Positions 38,497 through 47,417 of a DNA stretch of 64,000 nt are shown here, in pieces. How positions within the stretch are numbered: the stretch's first letter is position 1; every line of letters begins with the position of its first letter. The position numbers were made by a program, and so were the translations under genes. Source of the stretch: Nocardioides potassii (GTDB lineage: Bacteria; Actinomycetota; Actinomycetes; Propionibacteriales; Nocardioidaceae); assembly GCF_021648885.1 (NCBI RefSeq), contig NZ_JAKJHZ010000010.1:186001-250000 (forward strand), written 5' to 3'. A model generated the notes under the pieces. That model was not told the DNA's origin and ran no database searches. It saw nothing but the letters and a program-made list of their open reading frames with translations.

Positions 38497-38994
38497 GTGT
38501 GGTCACGTGCCGGGAACCTCGTGCCGACGGTGCTCGAGTCGTTGGCGGACCGCCAGCAGACGTTGGCGACCGCGGAGTCGCTGACGGGCGGCATGCTGGC
38601 CGGCGGCATCACGGACGTGCCGGGCGCCTCGCGGAGCTTCGTCGGCGGTGTCGTGTCCTACGCGACGCGCGTCAAGGTGTCGGTGCTCGACGTCCCCGCC
38701 GACGTGGTGGACCGGCACGGCGTCGTGTCGGAGGAGTGCGCGATCGCGATGGCCCGGGGCGTACGGCGTCGCCTCGACGCCACCTGGGGGGTGGCGACCA
38801 CCGGTGTCGCCGGCCCCGACGGCCAGGAGGGACATCCGGTCGGGACGGTGTGGATCGCCGTCGCCGGACCCGAGGTGGTGCGCGCCCGCCTGCTGTCGCT
38901 CACCGGCGACCGCCACGCGATCCGGGAGGCGACCTGCGAGTCCGCGGTGTCCCTCCTGCGGGACCTCCTGCGGGAAGAACCGCGCCTCCGGTAG
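38497..38994 (+). CDS. cinA: CinA C-terminal domain protein (nicotinamide-nucleotide amidase type)
   Basis: 165 residues from GTG 38497. This is the stand-alone CinA_C/PncC domain, which in E. coli deamidates NMN in NAD salvage. Motifs are ATAESLTGGMLAGGITDVPG at residues 24-43, GGVVSYATRVKVSVL and TTGVAGPDG. The N-terminal molybdopterin-like domain of long CinA is absent, as is usual in actinobacteria. clgR follows, as in related genomes, but pgsA has been separated from it. Confidence 0.93.
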   Translation: MWSRAGNLVPTVLESLADRQQTLATAESLTGGMLAGGITDVPGASRSFVGGVVSYATRVKVSVLDVPADVVDRHGVVSEECAIAMARGVRRRLDATWGVATTGVAGPDGQEGHPVGTVWIAVAGPEVVRARLLSLTGDRHAIREATCESAVSLLRDLLREEPRLR

Positions 38995-39051
38995 CGTTGG
39001 GGCAGACGAACCTCCTCGACAGAGAACTCTCCCAGAGCAAGGACCTCGCGC

Positions 39052-39363
39052 ATGGTGATCTTCCGACGACTGCTCGGCGACGTGCTGCGCAGCGCCCGGA
39101 TGCAGCGCGGGATGACGCTCCGGGAGCTCTCGGCCGAGGCCCGGGTCAGCCTGGGCTACATCTCGGAGATCGAGAGGGGCCAGAAGGAGGCGTCGTCGGA
39201 GCTGCTGGCGTCGCTGTGCGAGGCGATGGACCTGCCGCTCTCCGACGTGCTCCGTGACGTGGCCGACGCCGTGGCGATCGAGGAGCTGGCACTCGGTGTC
39301 GCGACGAGCACGCCGATCGCGGCCGCACGTCCCTCCGGCGACGTCGTCGCCTCCGCCGCCTGA
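39052..39363 (+). CDS. clgR: ClgR-type helix-turn-helix activator of protease genes
   Basis: 103 residues. The Cro/CI helix-turn-helix at about 9-64 (DVLRSARMQRGMTLRELSAE ... LGYISEIERGQKEASSELL) matches Streptomyces and mycobacterial ClgR, the activator of clp and lon genes. The protein ends in VVASAA, and in Streptomyces two terminal alanines make ClgR a ClpP substrate. The start ATG 39052 follows a 57-nt gap; a possible -10 TAGCGT (38992) overlaps the cinA stop. The position after cinA is the conserved one. Confidence 0.9.
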   Translation: MVIFRRLLGDVLRSARMQRGMTLRELSAEARVSLGYISEIERGQKEASSELLASLCEAMDLPLSDVLRDVADAVAIEELALGVATSTPIAAARPSGDVVASAA

Positions 39364-39379
39364 GCCCGCTCTCCTGCGC

Positions 39380-40171
39380 TCAGCGCTCGGGCTGGCAGCT
39401 CGGGCACCAGTAGGCCGCCCGCTCGCGGCCCGGCTCGCCCAGCATCGTGACCGCGATCGGCGTGCCGCACCGACGACAGGGTGACCGGTCGCGCCGGTAG
39501 ACCCACATCCGCTCGCGCTCGCGCAGGTTGCCGGTGGTCGACTGGATCGCCCGCTCCTTGTTGACCTCGAGCATCTGCTTGCCCCGCCGGACCAGCCGGG
39601 TCAGGTCGGGCGCCCGCCCCACCTCCGTCGCCGGGTTGACGCCACCGGTGAAGCAGAGCTCGGCCATGTACATGTTGCCGATCCCGGCCAGGTTGCGCTG
39701 GTCGAGGAGCGCCTCGCCCATCGGGCGGTCGGGCTCACTCCGCAGCCGCCGGAGCGCCTCGTCCTCGTCCCAGTCGGGGCCGAGCAGGTCGGGACCGAGG
39801 TGCCCGACGAGGTCGGCCTCCGCCTCGCGCGGCACGAGCTCGACGATGCCGAGCTGGAAGCCGACCGCCCGGCGGCCCTCGACCCCGAGCAGGAGGCGCA
39901 CCTGGCTCTCCGGTCGGCGCCACCGCTCGCCCTCGGGGTAGACGTGCCACGACCCCTCCATCTTGAGGTGGGTGTGCACCGTCCAGGCGCGCTCGTGGTC
40001 GATGCGCGTGAGCAGGTGCTTGCCGCGGGACAGCGTCCGGATCACGGTGCCGCCGGTGAGGTCGACGGTCGCGAAGGCCGGCACCCGGAAGTCGGTGACC
40101 GTCAGCCGGTGACCGGTCAGGGCGCGGTCGAGCTTGTGGGCGGCGCGGTAGACGGTGTCGCCCTCAGGCAC
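39380..40171 (-). CDS. nei: Formamidopyrimidine-DNA glycosylase/endonuclease VIII family (Nei-type)
   Basis: A base-excision repair glycosylase/AP lyase for oxidised bases. 263 residues. The N-terminus PEGDTV provides the catalytic Pro2 and Glu3; PEGDT rather than PELPE points to the Nei group. The H2TH region reads LLDQRNLAGIGNMYMAELCF. A C-terminal zinc finger follows (CRRCGTPI ... CPSCQ). Start GTG 40171 overlaps the end of lhr by 8 bp, so the two repair genes are co-transcribed. Confidence 0.93.
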   Translation of the reverse strand: MPEGDTVYRAAHKLDRALTGHRLTVTDFRVPAFATVDLTGGTVIRTLSRGKHLLTRIDHERAWTVHTHLKMEGSWHVYPEGERWRRPESQVRLLLGVEGRRAVGFQLGIVELVPREAEADLVGHLGPDLLGPDWDEDEALRRLRSEPDRPMGEALLDQRNLAGIGNMYMAELCFTGGVNPATEVGRAPDLTRLVRRGKQMLEVNKERAIQSTTGNLRERERMWVYRRDRSPCRRCGTPIAVTMLGEPGRERAAYWCPSCQPER

Positions 40172-43100
40172 GCAGCCTCAGCCCCTTGGGAGTCGCGACG
40201 AACCCGGCCGCCGACAGCGCCAGCCGGATCGGTGTCTCGCCGCCGCTGCCGATCAGCGCCTGACCGTCGGCCTTCTCCACGGTGAGGCGACCCAACGCTC
40301 CGCGACGGGCGGCGTCGGCCAGGGCCGACATGGCGGGTGTGAGCACGTCCTGGTCCTCGCTCCACGTGAGGAGCGTGCGGCCCCCGCGCTCGACGTAGAC
40401 GGTGAGTGCGCCGTCGACGACGACCACCAGCGCGCCCGCCTTGCGACCCGGTCGGTGCCCGGCGCGCTCGGCGTCCGCCGGCTCCGGCCACGGCAGGGCG
40501 GCGCCGAAGACGTTGGCCGGATCGGTCGCGGCAAGCGCGACGACGCTCGGCTTGCCGCCACCCTTCGCGCTGTCGGGCTCGGAGAAGGTGCGCAGGCGGT
40601 CGATCGCACCGGCACTGCCGAACTGGGCCGCGCCGAGGCCCTCGATGAAGTAGCCGCGTCGGCAGCGGCCGGTGTCCTCGAAGGCGCTGAGCACCTTGTA
40701 GACGCCGGCGAACCCGCCGACCACCCGCTCGCTGACCACGGCCCCGCGGGTCACGACGCCGTGCCGCTCGAGGAGGTGCTCGGCGCGGGCGTGCGCGCGC
40801 CGAGTCGGGTCGCCGTCGCGGTCGGGGAGGACCGCCCACCGACCGGCGGTCTCCGGGGGGCCGCTGCGCACCGGCATGCGACCGCCGGTCGTGCGCCCGA
40901 GCCGCGGCGGCGTACGACGGGTGCGGTGCGACGGGGTGCCGCTGCGGACCAGCGCCCGCAAGGGGGCCAGTGTGTCGTTGGTGATCAGGCCTCGCCACAC
41001 CAGGTCCCACAGCGCGGTGGACAGCTCGGCGTCGGTCACGGGGCCGACGCGGTCGGCGATCTGGCGGAAGAACCAGGCACCGCCGGGCTCGAGCGCGTCC
41101 AGGACGGCACGCTGCACGCCGTCGACCTCGCCCGTCGCGACCTCGACCTCGGGCAACGTCAGATGGGCCTGGTCGGCGAGGTGGAGGCTCACCCAGCCGT
41201 CGCTGCCGGGCAGCGGGGCGTGGCCGGCCCAGATGACCTCCCCGGAGGCGGTGAGCTCGTCGAGCATCGAGGGCTCGTAGTCACGCACCCGGGCGGCGAG
41301 GACGAGCGGCTCGAGCGCGCTGGCCGGGACGGGGCAGCCGGCCAGCTGGTCGATGGCGGCGATGACCCCGTCGAGGCCGCGGAGGTTGCCGCCGACCTTC
41401 TGCCACGCCGGCAGGAAGCGCGCGACCGCGTCATGGGTGACGGGCTCGATCTCCTGGCGCAGTCGCGCGAGCGAGCGTCGGCGGAGCTTGCGCAGCACCT
41501 CGGCGTCGCACCACTCGCTGCCGGAGCCCGACGGCCGGAACTCCCCGTCGAGCACACGGCCCCGGTGAGCGAGCCGCTGGAGGGTCTGCCGCGCGACGGC
41601 CTCACCCAGGCCGAGCCTCGCGGCGACCTCCGTGGTGGTGAAGGGGCCGTGACTGCGGGCGTAGCGGGAGACCAGGTCGCCGAGGGGGTCCTCGGGCACC
41701 TCGAGGAACGCGTCGGGCGTCCCGACGGGGACGGGGACGCCGAGGCCGTCGCGGAGCCGGCCGATGTCCTCGATCGCGGTCCAGCGGTCGTCGCCGGCCA
41801 TCCGGACCTGCACGACACGTCGTACGTCGGCCAGTGACGCCAGCCAGCCCTCGACGTCCGCGCCCTCGACGGCCCGCTCGCGGATCTCGTCGGTGGACAG
41901 GGGGCCGACGAGCCGCAGCAGGTCGGCGACCGCTTCGGCGTTGCGCGCCCGTCGCTCGGGCGCCAGCCACTGCAGCTCGGCCTCGACCTCGGTGAGGACC
42001 TCGGGGTCGAGCAGCTCGCGCAGCTCGGCGCGGCCGAGCAGCTCGGCGAGCAGGCCTTGGTCGAGCGAGAGGGCCGCGGCACGCCGCTCGGCGATGGGGG
42101 AGTCACCCTCGTAGACGAACTGGGCGACGTAGCCGAACAGCAGGCTCCGGGCGAACGGGCTCGGCGTCGTGGTGGCGACGTCGACGACGGTGACCTCGCG
42201 GCGCTGGACCCGTCCGAGCAGGGCGACGAGCGCCGGCAGGTCGTAGACGTCCTGGAGGCACTCGCGCACCGCCTCGAGCACGATCGGGAAGGCGGGGTAC
42301 TGGGACGCCACCTCGAGGAGCTGGGCGCTGCGCTGGCGCTGCTGCCATAGCGGGCTGCGCCGTCCCGGGTCGCGGCGGGGGAGCAGCAGGGCGCGGGCGG
42401 CGCACTCGCGGAAACGGCTGGCGAAGAGCGCGGAGCCGCCGACCTCCTGGGTGACGAGCTGCTCGATCTCCTCGGGCTCGAACACGATCACCTCGCCCGT
42501 CGGGGGCTCGGCGTCGGTGTCGGGGATCCGGATGACGATGCCGTCGTCGGAGGCGACGGCCTGACCGTCGACGTCGAACCGCTCGCGCAGGCGGGCGTTG
42601 ATCGCCAACGCCCACGGGGCGTGGACGGGGGTGCCGTAGGGGGAGTGGACGACCAGGCGCCAGTCCCCGAGCTCGTCGCGGAACCTCTCGACCACGACCT
42701 GGGTGTCGTTGGGGACCACCTGGGTGGCCTCGCGCTGCTCGGTGAGGTAGGTGACGAGGTTGGTGGCGGCGTTCTCGTCGAGGCCGCGCTCCCGAACGCT
42801 CGCGATCGCTCGGGCGGGGGGCGCGGCGGCGAGCTCGCGGGTGAAGGCACCGACGGCCGCGCCGAGCTCGGCGGGACGGCCGAGTGAGTCGCCCTTCCAG
42901 AACGGCAACCGTCCGGGGATGCCGGGCGCGGGAGTGACCAGGACGCGGTCGTGGGTGATGTCCTCGATCCGCCAGCTGGTGGCGCCGAGGGCGAAGATGT
43001 CGCCGACCCGCGACTCGTAGACCATCTCCTCGTCGAGCTCGCCCACGCGGCTCGCCTTCTCCCCGACGAGGAAGACCCCGAACAGGCCGCGGTCGGGGAT

Positions 43101-44723
43101 CGTGCCGCCGCTCGTCACCGCGAGCCGCTGCGCGCCGGGGCGACCGCTGAGCGTGCCGGTGACGCGGTCCCACACGATGCGTGGGCGCAGCTCGGCGAAC
43201 TCGTCACTCGGGTAGCGCCCGCTCAACAGGTCGAGGGTGGCGTCGAACGCGCTGCGGGGGAGCTGCGAGTAGGACGCGGCGCGGGTGACGAGGGCGAACA
43301 CCTCGTCGACGTCCCACTCGTCCAGGGCCAGCATCGCGACCACCTGCTGCGCCAGCACGTCGAGGGGGTTGGCGGGGATGGACAGCTTCTCGATGGCACC
43401 GGTGCGCATCCGCTCGACCGAGACGGCCGTCTGCGCGAGGTCACCGCGGTGCTTGGGGAACAGCACCCCGCGGCTGGTCTCGCCGACCTGGTGGCCGGCG
43501 CGACCGACGCGCTGCAGCGCGCTGGCGACGCTCGGCGGCGACTCGATCTGGACGACGAGGTCGACCGAGCCCATGTCGATGCCGAGCTCGAGGCTGCTCG
43601 TCGCGACCACCGCGGGCAGGCGCCCCCGCTTGAGGTCGTCCTCGATGATGGCGCGCTGCTCCTTCGACACCGAGCCGTGGTGGGCCTTGGCGATGATCGT
43701 GTCGGCACCGCTGCTCAGCCCGGCCTGCGCCATCACCTGGGCGGGCACCTTGCCGGGCCTCGCGCTCGCTGCGGCGCCGGTCTCGGCTGCTTCCTCCGCG
43801 CGCCGCTCGGCCCGCTCGGTGGCGATCTCGTTGAGCCGTGCGGTGAGCCGCTCGGCGAGCCTGCGGGAGTTGGCGAAGACGATGGTCGACCGGTGCTGCT
43901 CGACGAGGTCGACCACGTGCTCCTCCACGTGGGGCCAGATGCTGGCCGACCGGCCGGGGTCGCCGGAGTCCTCGTCGTACTCCTCCGGCATGGTCATGTC
44001 CTCGACCGGCACCACCACCCGCAGGTCCCACTCCTTGGTGCTGGGCGGGGAGACGATCTCGACCGGCTGGGCGCCGCCGAGGAAGCGGGCGACCTCCTCG
44101 AGCGGGCGGACCGTCGCGCTGAGTCCGATGCGCTGGGCGGGCTTGTCGAGGAGGGCGTCGAGCCGCTCGAGGCTGAGGGCGAGGTGTGCCCCGCGCTTGG
44201 TGCCGGCCACGGCGTGGACCTCGTCGATGATCACCGTGTCGACGTTGCGGAGCGTCTCGCGCGCCTGGCTGGTCAGCATCAGGAAGAGCGACTCGGGCGT
44301 CGTGATGAGGATGTCGGGCGGCGTGGTCCCGAGCTTGCGCCGGTCGGCCGGGCTGGTGTCGCCCGACCGCAGCCCGACGGTGACCTCGGGGACCGTGGCC
44401 TCGAGCCGCTCGGCGGTGTTGCGGATGCCCGTGAGCGGGGCGCGCAGGTTGCGCTCGACGTCGACACCGAGGGCCTTGAGCGGGGAGATGTAGAGGACGC
44501 GGGTGCGCGCGGACTTCTCCTCCGGCGGCTCGGTGCTCAGCAGCCGGTCGATCGCGTGGAGGAACGCGCTCAGCGTCTTGCCGCTGCCCGTCGGTGCGAC
44601 GACCAGCGCGTTCCGGCCCTCGGCGATGCTCGTCCACGCGCCCTCCTGGGCCGGGGTCGCTGCGGCGAACGACGCCTCGAACCACGCGCGCGTGGGCGCA
44701 CTGAAGCGGTCGAGGGCGGTCAT
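40164..44723 (-). CDS. lhr: Large ATP-dependent helicase Lhr
   Basis: 1519 residues from ATG 44723. A 3'-5' superfamily 2 helicase found in actinobacteria and implicated in DNA repair. Walker A VVAPTGSGKTLSAFLHAIDR is near residue 43, the DEVH box IIDEVHAVAGTKRGAHL near 166, and helicase C motifs such as LQRVGRAGHQVGETS near 405. Then come the Lhr-specific winged-helix and beta-barrel core and a long C-terminal domain. Start selection: ATG 44723 begins ALDRFSAP, followed by the Q-motif-like TPAQEGAW; upstream codons overlap the HNH gene region and lack homology. It is coupled to nei. It probably marks the end of the conserved chromosomal block. Confidence 0.95.
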   Translation of the reverse strand: MTALDRFSAPTRAWFEASFAAATPAQEGAWTSIAEGRNALVVAPTGSGKTLSAFLHAIDRLLSTEPPEEKSARTRVLYISPLKALGVDVERNLRAPLTGIRNTAERLEATVPEVTVGLRSGDTSPADRRKLGTTPPDILITTPESLFLMLTSQARETLRNVDTVIIDEVHAVAGTKRGAHLALSLERLDALLDKPAQRIGLSATVRPLEEVARFLGGAQPVEIVSPPSTKEWDLRVVVPVEDMTMPEEYDEDSGDPGRSASIWPHVEEHVVDLVEQHRSTIVFANSRRLAERLTARLNEIATERAERRAEEAAETGAAASARPGKVPAQVMAQAGLSSGADTIIAKAHHGSVSKEQRAIIEDDLKRGRLPAVVATSSLELGIDMGSVDLVVQIESPPSVASALQRVGRAGHQVGETSRGVLFPKHRGDLAQTAVSVERMRTGAIEKLSIPANPLDVLAQQVVAMLALDEWDVDEVFALVTRAASYSQLPRSAFDATLDLLSGRYPSDEFAELRPRIVWDRVTGTLSGRPGAQRLAVTSGGTIPDRGLFGVFLVGEKASRVGELDEEMVYESRVGDIFALGATSWRIEDITHDRVLVTPAPGIPGRLPFWKGDSLGRPAELGAAVGAFTRELAAAPPARAIASVRERGLDENAATNLVTYLTEQREATQVVPNDTQVVVERFRDELGDWRLVVHSPYGTPVHAPWALAINARLRERFDVDGQAVASDDGIVIRIPDTDAEPPTGEVIVFEPEEIEQLVTQEVGGSALFASRFRECAARALLLPRRDPGRRSPLWQQRQRSAQLLEVASQYPAFPIVLEAVRECLQDVYDLPALVALLGRVQRREVTVVDVATTTPSPFARSLLFGYVAQFVYEGDSPIAERRAAALSLDQGLLAELLGRAELRELLDPEVLTEVEAELQWLAPERRARNAEAVADLLRLVGPLSTDEIRERAVEGADVEGWLASLADVRRVVQVRMAGDDRWTAIEDIGRLRDGLGVPVPVGTPDAFLEVPEDPLGDLVSRYARSHGPFTTTEVAARLGLGEAVARQTLQRLAHRGRVLDGEFRPSGSGSEWCDAEVLRKLRRRSLARLRQEIEPVTHDAVARFLPAWQKVGGNLRGLDGVIAAIDQLAGCPVPASALEPLVLAARVRDYEPSMLDELTASGEVIWAGHAPLPGSDGWVSLHLADQAHLTLPEVEVATGEVDGVQRAVLDALEPGGAWFFRQIADRVGPVTDAELSTALWDLVWRGLITNDTLAPLRALVRSGTPSHRTRRTPPRLGRTTGGRMPVRSGPPETAGRWAVLPDRDGDPTRRAHARAEHLLERHGVVTRGAVVSERVVGGFAGVYKVLSAFEDTGRCRRGYFIEGLGAAQFGSAGAIDRLRTFSEPDSAKGGGKPSVVALAATDPANVFGAALPWPEPADAERAGHRPGRKAGALVVVVDGALTVYVERGGRTLLTWSEDQDVLTPAMSALADAARRGALGRLTVEKADGQALIGSGGETPIRLALSAAGFVATPKGLRLRA

Positions 44724-44781
44724 GCGCTGAAGTGTGTCACCGGGGTACGACACCGGGCTCCGTCCTTTCGGGCTGGTCGGC

Positions 44782-46020
44782 CTACGTCCGCCTGCTGAAC
44801 CTGATGCTCCCGTCGGGCAGTCGCGCGTGGAGGAAGCCGGTGTCGTGCACCCGCCGGTGGTGGAAGTGGCACAGGGGGACGGCATTGACCAGGTCGCTGC
44901 GGCCGCCGCGCTTCCACGGGTCCCAGTGGTGCAGCTCGCACCAGGAGTACGGCCGCTCGCACCCATCGGCGGCGCAGGTGTGGTGGCGGGAGGCCAGACC
45001 GGTGCGCTGGGTGCCGGTGAAGAGGCGGCTCTGTCGACCGAGGTCGACGGGGATCGACGACGTGCCCAGCACTGCCGGCATGATCCCCGCGCTGCAGGCC
45101 AACCGGCGGGCCTCGCCCGCCGAGATCCTGTCGCCGGTGTCGAGGTGCGCCGCCCGGAGGCGATCGCGCAGACCCGTCTCGTCGATGGTCACCAACAGCG
45201 TGGCTGCAGCAGCCGGGTGCAGGTGGTCGGTCGGGATGTGCTCGACCAGCTCCGCGAAGGCGAGCCCGCGGGCGTGGTCCCAGTCAATCTCGGGCTTCGG
45301 CCCGGTGTGCGCCTGCGAGGCACCGAGGCGTCCGCGTCGCGGTGCCGTCATCGTCTCGATGACCTTGCGGAGGAGGTGGCCCTGCAGCGTGGGCAGGGTG
45401 AACCGGCCGCTCACCGTTCCGTCCTGGTTGTCGTGGAACGTCAGGGACGTACGCGCCAGGGCTCCGGCCTCCTCGTCGTGCAGCAACGCGTCCTCGTGGG
45501 CGTCGACGACGGTCGCGTCCGGCTCGATGGCGCCGATGGCCCGCCGTGCCGCCTTGCGCAGCCGCGACGGCGACAAGTGCTGCGCCTTCTCCACGAGCGT
45601 CTGCTCGACCACTTCGCGCTGTGCCGGAGTGATGGACGCCGGCAGCTTGCGGCTGGCATCGACGATCACGGACGCGTGTGCGGGCGAGATGTCGCCGCGG
45701 CCGAGCGACGTGCCGACGGCGGGGGAGTCCTCCACCCCGTTGGCCAGCCGCACCTCCCGGAACGCGGCCTGCGGGTCTGCGTGCGTCAGGGTTGCGACCC
45801 AGGCGGCCGTGCTGGCAGCACCGTTGTGCGTGGCCGTTCTCGACCTCTCGGCGGCGGCAAGGACGTGCAGCCGAGCAGCGACGACCCGCCGCTCGATCCT
45901 CTGCAGCTCCTGGATGAGCGCCGCCTGCTCGCTGCCGCTCAGCGCCCCGGCCTCGGAGTGGCTCACCTGGTCCAGCCAGGCGTCGACCGCCGCGATGGAA
46001 GTGAGCTGGGCGGAAGGCAT
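44782..46020 (-). CDS. DUF222/13E12-type HNH endonuclease
   Basis: 412 residues. The DUF222 helical region spans about 20-290. A C-terminal HNH nuclease domain (about 345-400) has zinc-type cysteines in CAADGC and the motif WCELHHWDPWKRGG ... LCHFHHRRVH. The family is repeated many times in actinobacterial genomes (the 13E12 repeat family of M. tuberculosis), behaves like a selfish or damage-induced element, and has no settled role. A near-perfect LexA box lies 16 bp upstream of ATG 46020. Its position at the edge of the accessory region, beside a gene-poor tract, suggests mobility. Confidence 0.9.
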   Translation of the reverse strand: MPSAQLTSIAAVDAWLDQVSHSEAGALSGSEQAALIQELQRIERRVVAARLHVLAAAERSRTATHNGAASTAAWVATLTHADPQAAFREVRLANGVEDSPAVGTSLGRGDISPAHASVIVDASRKLPASITPAQREVVEQTLVEKAQHLSPSRLRKAARRAIGAIEPDATVVDAHEDALLHDEEAGALARTSLTFHDNQDGTVSGRFTLPTLQGHLLRKVIETMTAPRRGRLGASQAHTGPKPEIDWDHARGLAFAELVEHIPTDHLHPAAAATLLVTIDETGLRDRLRAAHLDTGDRISAGEARRLACSAGIMPAVLGTSSIPVDLGRQSRLFTGTQRTGLASRHHTCAADGCERPYSWCELHHWDPWKRGGRSDLVNAVPLCHFHHRRVHDTGFLHARLPDGSIRFSRRT

Positions 46021-46035
46021 GAAGTCATCGTGCTA

Positions 46036-46049
46036 CGAACACATGTTCG
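46036..46049. promoter_or_regulatory. LexA/SOS box upstream of the HNH endonuclease gene
   Basis: CGAACACATGTTCG is a perfect GAAC-N4-GTTC dyad. With flanks, the site matches 11 of 12 specified bases of the actinobacterial SOS consensus TCGAAC-N4-GTTCGA. It ends 16 bp from the start codon of the minus-strand gene, over or next to its promoter, so LexA would block transcription until DNA damage. Confidence 0.8.
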
Positions 46050-46434
46050 AATACAACACAGGCAGCCTAGAGATCTCATCAAGGGCGGCGATCATGCCAA
46101 GCTGACCTGGCGTAGCCGACCCCGCCCAGAATGACGCGGCCCGGTGAGTGTGGCTCAACCTCGTTCTGCGGTACGGGATGCACTTACAAACGCCCGACTC
46201 AGTCGACTCACGCGACTCTCCTCGCTAGTAGTTGCGGGTGCCGCGGACCGCCCCCGCCGTGCGTGAGCAAGGGCTTCCTTGAGTAGCGGCTCGTAATCTC
46301 CATGCCACGTCGGCCTAGGAAGGCACTGTCCTCGTGGTCGGAAGGGACGAGGCCCCGGAGCATGACGGAGCGAGTGTCGAGTGGGAAGCAATGTCCGAAC
46401 TGGACTTGAGTGCACCGAGCCGCTCGCGGACTGA
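46050..46434. other. Gene-poor, lower-GC tract
   Basis: About 385 bp between the HNH endonuclease promoter and the end of an alpha/beta hydrolase gene. GC is lower than its surroundings and the short open frames lack the third-position GC bias of local genes. I see no tRNA, repeat or terminator I can defend. It may be eroded insertion-site sequence. Confidence 0.5.
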
Positions 46435-47262
46435 TCACGGCCGGTCGGTCTGCTCGACCTCCGTCAGGAAATCGGTCAGGAGGGTGCTGAACGACTCAGG
46501 GTCCTCGAAGCTCGGCAGGTGCGCGGTCCCATGCATGACCCGACCCCGGGCGTCGGGGATGAGCTCACTCATCGTCTGGCAACGTTCTTGGGCGTGTGGG
46601 AAGTCGAGGTCGCCCCAGACAAGCAGAGTGGGCACCGCGATCTCGCCCAACCGAGGCCATGCCGGCGGGGGAGGTGTCTCCTCGCCGACCTGTGGCGCCG
46701 CCTGGAGGGCCACACCGTTCATCTCCACGAAGAGGTCGCGAAGGTCGCCCTGCACGCGCCCCTCCGCACCAAGGACGCCGTCGAGCCACACGCGTGCCTC
46801 GAGGAGGTTGAGGCGGTCCAGGTCTTCCGACTCCTCAGCAGCTTCCAAATCCTCGAGCAGCGCTTCCACGTCCTGAGGGAACGTGTCGACGGCCGGGGCG
46901 CCGCCGACGGCCGGGGCGACCAGGACCAGCGCCGAGACGCGCTCGGGGTGAGCCAGGGTGAAGTCCAGGGCGACCTTGCCACCCTGCGAACAACCCACCA
47001 GGGTCGCGTGGCTGATGCCGGCGGCATCGAGGACTGCGAGGAGGTCGTTCGTGTGGGAGTACGCCTCCTTGTGAGGTGGCGTCCCGCCGAATCCCCTCCG
47101 GTCGTAGGCGACGGTGCGGTGCGTGCCCGCGACGGTCTCCACCACTCCGTCCCACATGCGCCGGTCAGCCACTCCGGCATGCAGGAAGACCAACGCTGGC
47201 CCGTCGCCGCGTACCTCCCCGGCCAGCGTCGCTTCGCCGCTGTGTACGTTCAGGTCTGTCAC
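46435..47262 (-). CDS. Alpha/beta hydrolase
   Basis: 275 residues from GTG 47262. The oxyanion region (LVFLHAG) is followed by the nucleophile elbow GCSQGG near residue 93, acid VWGDLDFPH and catalytic His in HGTAHLPSFEDP. It resembles carboxylesterase/3-oxoadipate enol-lactonase-like hydrolases without a clear substrate. GGGAAG lies upstream of the start. The open frame continues well upstream into the next gene's antisense, but codon usage and the ribosome site favour 47262. It stands alone between a gene-poor tract and a terminator. Confidence 0.85.
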   Translation of the reverse strand: MTDLNVHSGEATLAGEVRGDGPALVFLHAGVADRRMWDGVVETVAGTHRTVAYDRRGFGGTPPHKEAYSHTNDLLAVLDAAGISHATLVGCSQGGKVALDFTLAHPERVSALVLVAPAVGGAPAVDTFPQDVEALLEDLEAAEESEDLDRLNLLEARVWLDGVLGAEGRVQGDLRDLFVEMNGVALQAAPQVGEETPPPPAWPRLGEIAVPTLLVWGDLDFPHAQERCQTMSELIPDARGRVMHGTAHLPSFEDPESFSTLLTDFLTEVEQTDRP

Positions 47263-47323
47263 GTGCTGGGTCTTCCCTTCAAGAGTGCTTGAGCGATCAA
47301 TCGGGGTGCAGCGTAGAACGGAA

Positions 47324-47401
47324 CCGGCAACTTCGGACCTCCGAAGTTCCGGACGCACACCGACAACGGCGCGGGGCCTCATGGAGGCTCCCGCGCCGTT
47401 G
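47324..47401 (-). terminator. Pair of hairpins between the membrane-protein gene and the hydrolase gene
   Basis: Hairpin 1 (minus-strand proximal) pairs 47364-47375 with 47390-47401 over 12 perfect bp and can extend by five more with one bulge. Hairpin 2 pairs 47329-47336 with 47341-47348, extended by four pairs across a bulge. Both lie just after the stop of the 47418-48131 gene on its own strand and can end that transcript. Confidence 0.65.
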
Positions 47402-47417
47402 GGCGTCGCGACAAGGC

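Noticed and set aside
46155-46415. 86-codon minus-strand frame in the gene-poor tract
   Set aside because: No ribosome site, weak third-position GC bias, Arg/Pro/His-rich product and no recognisable domain.
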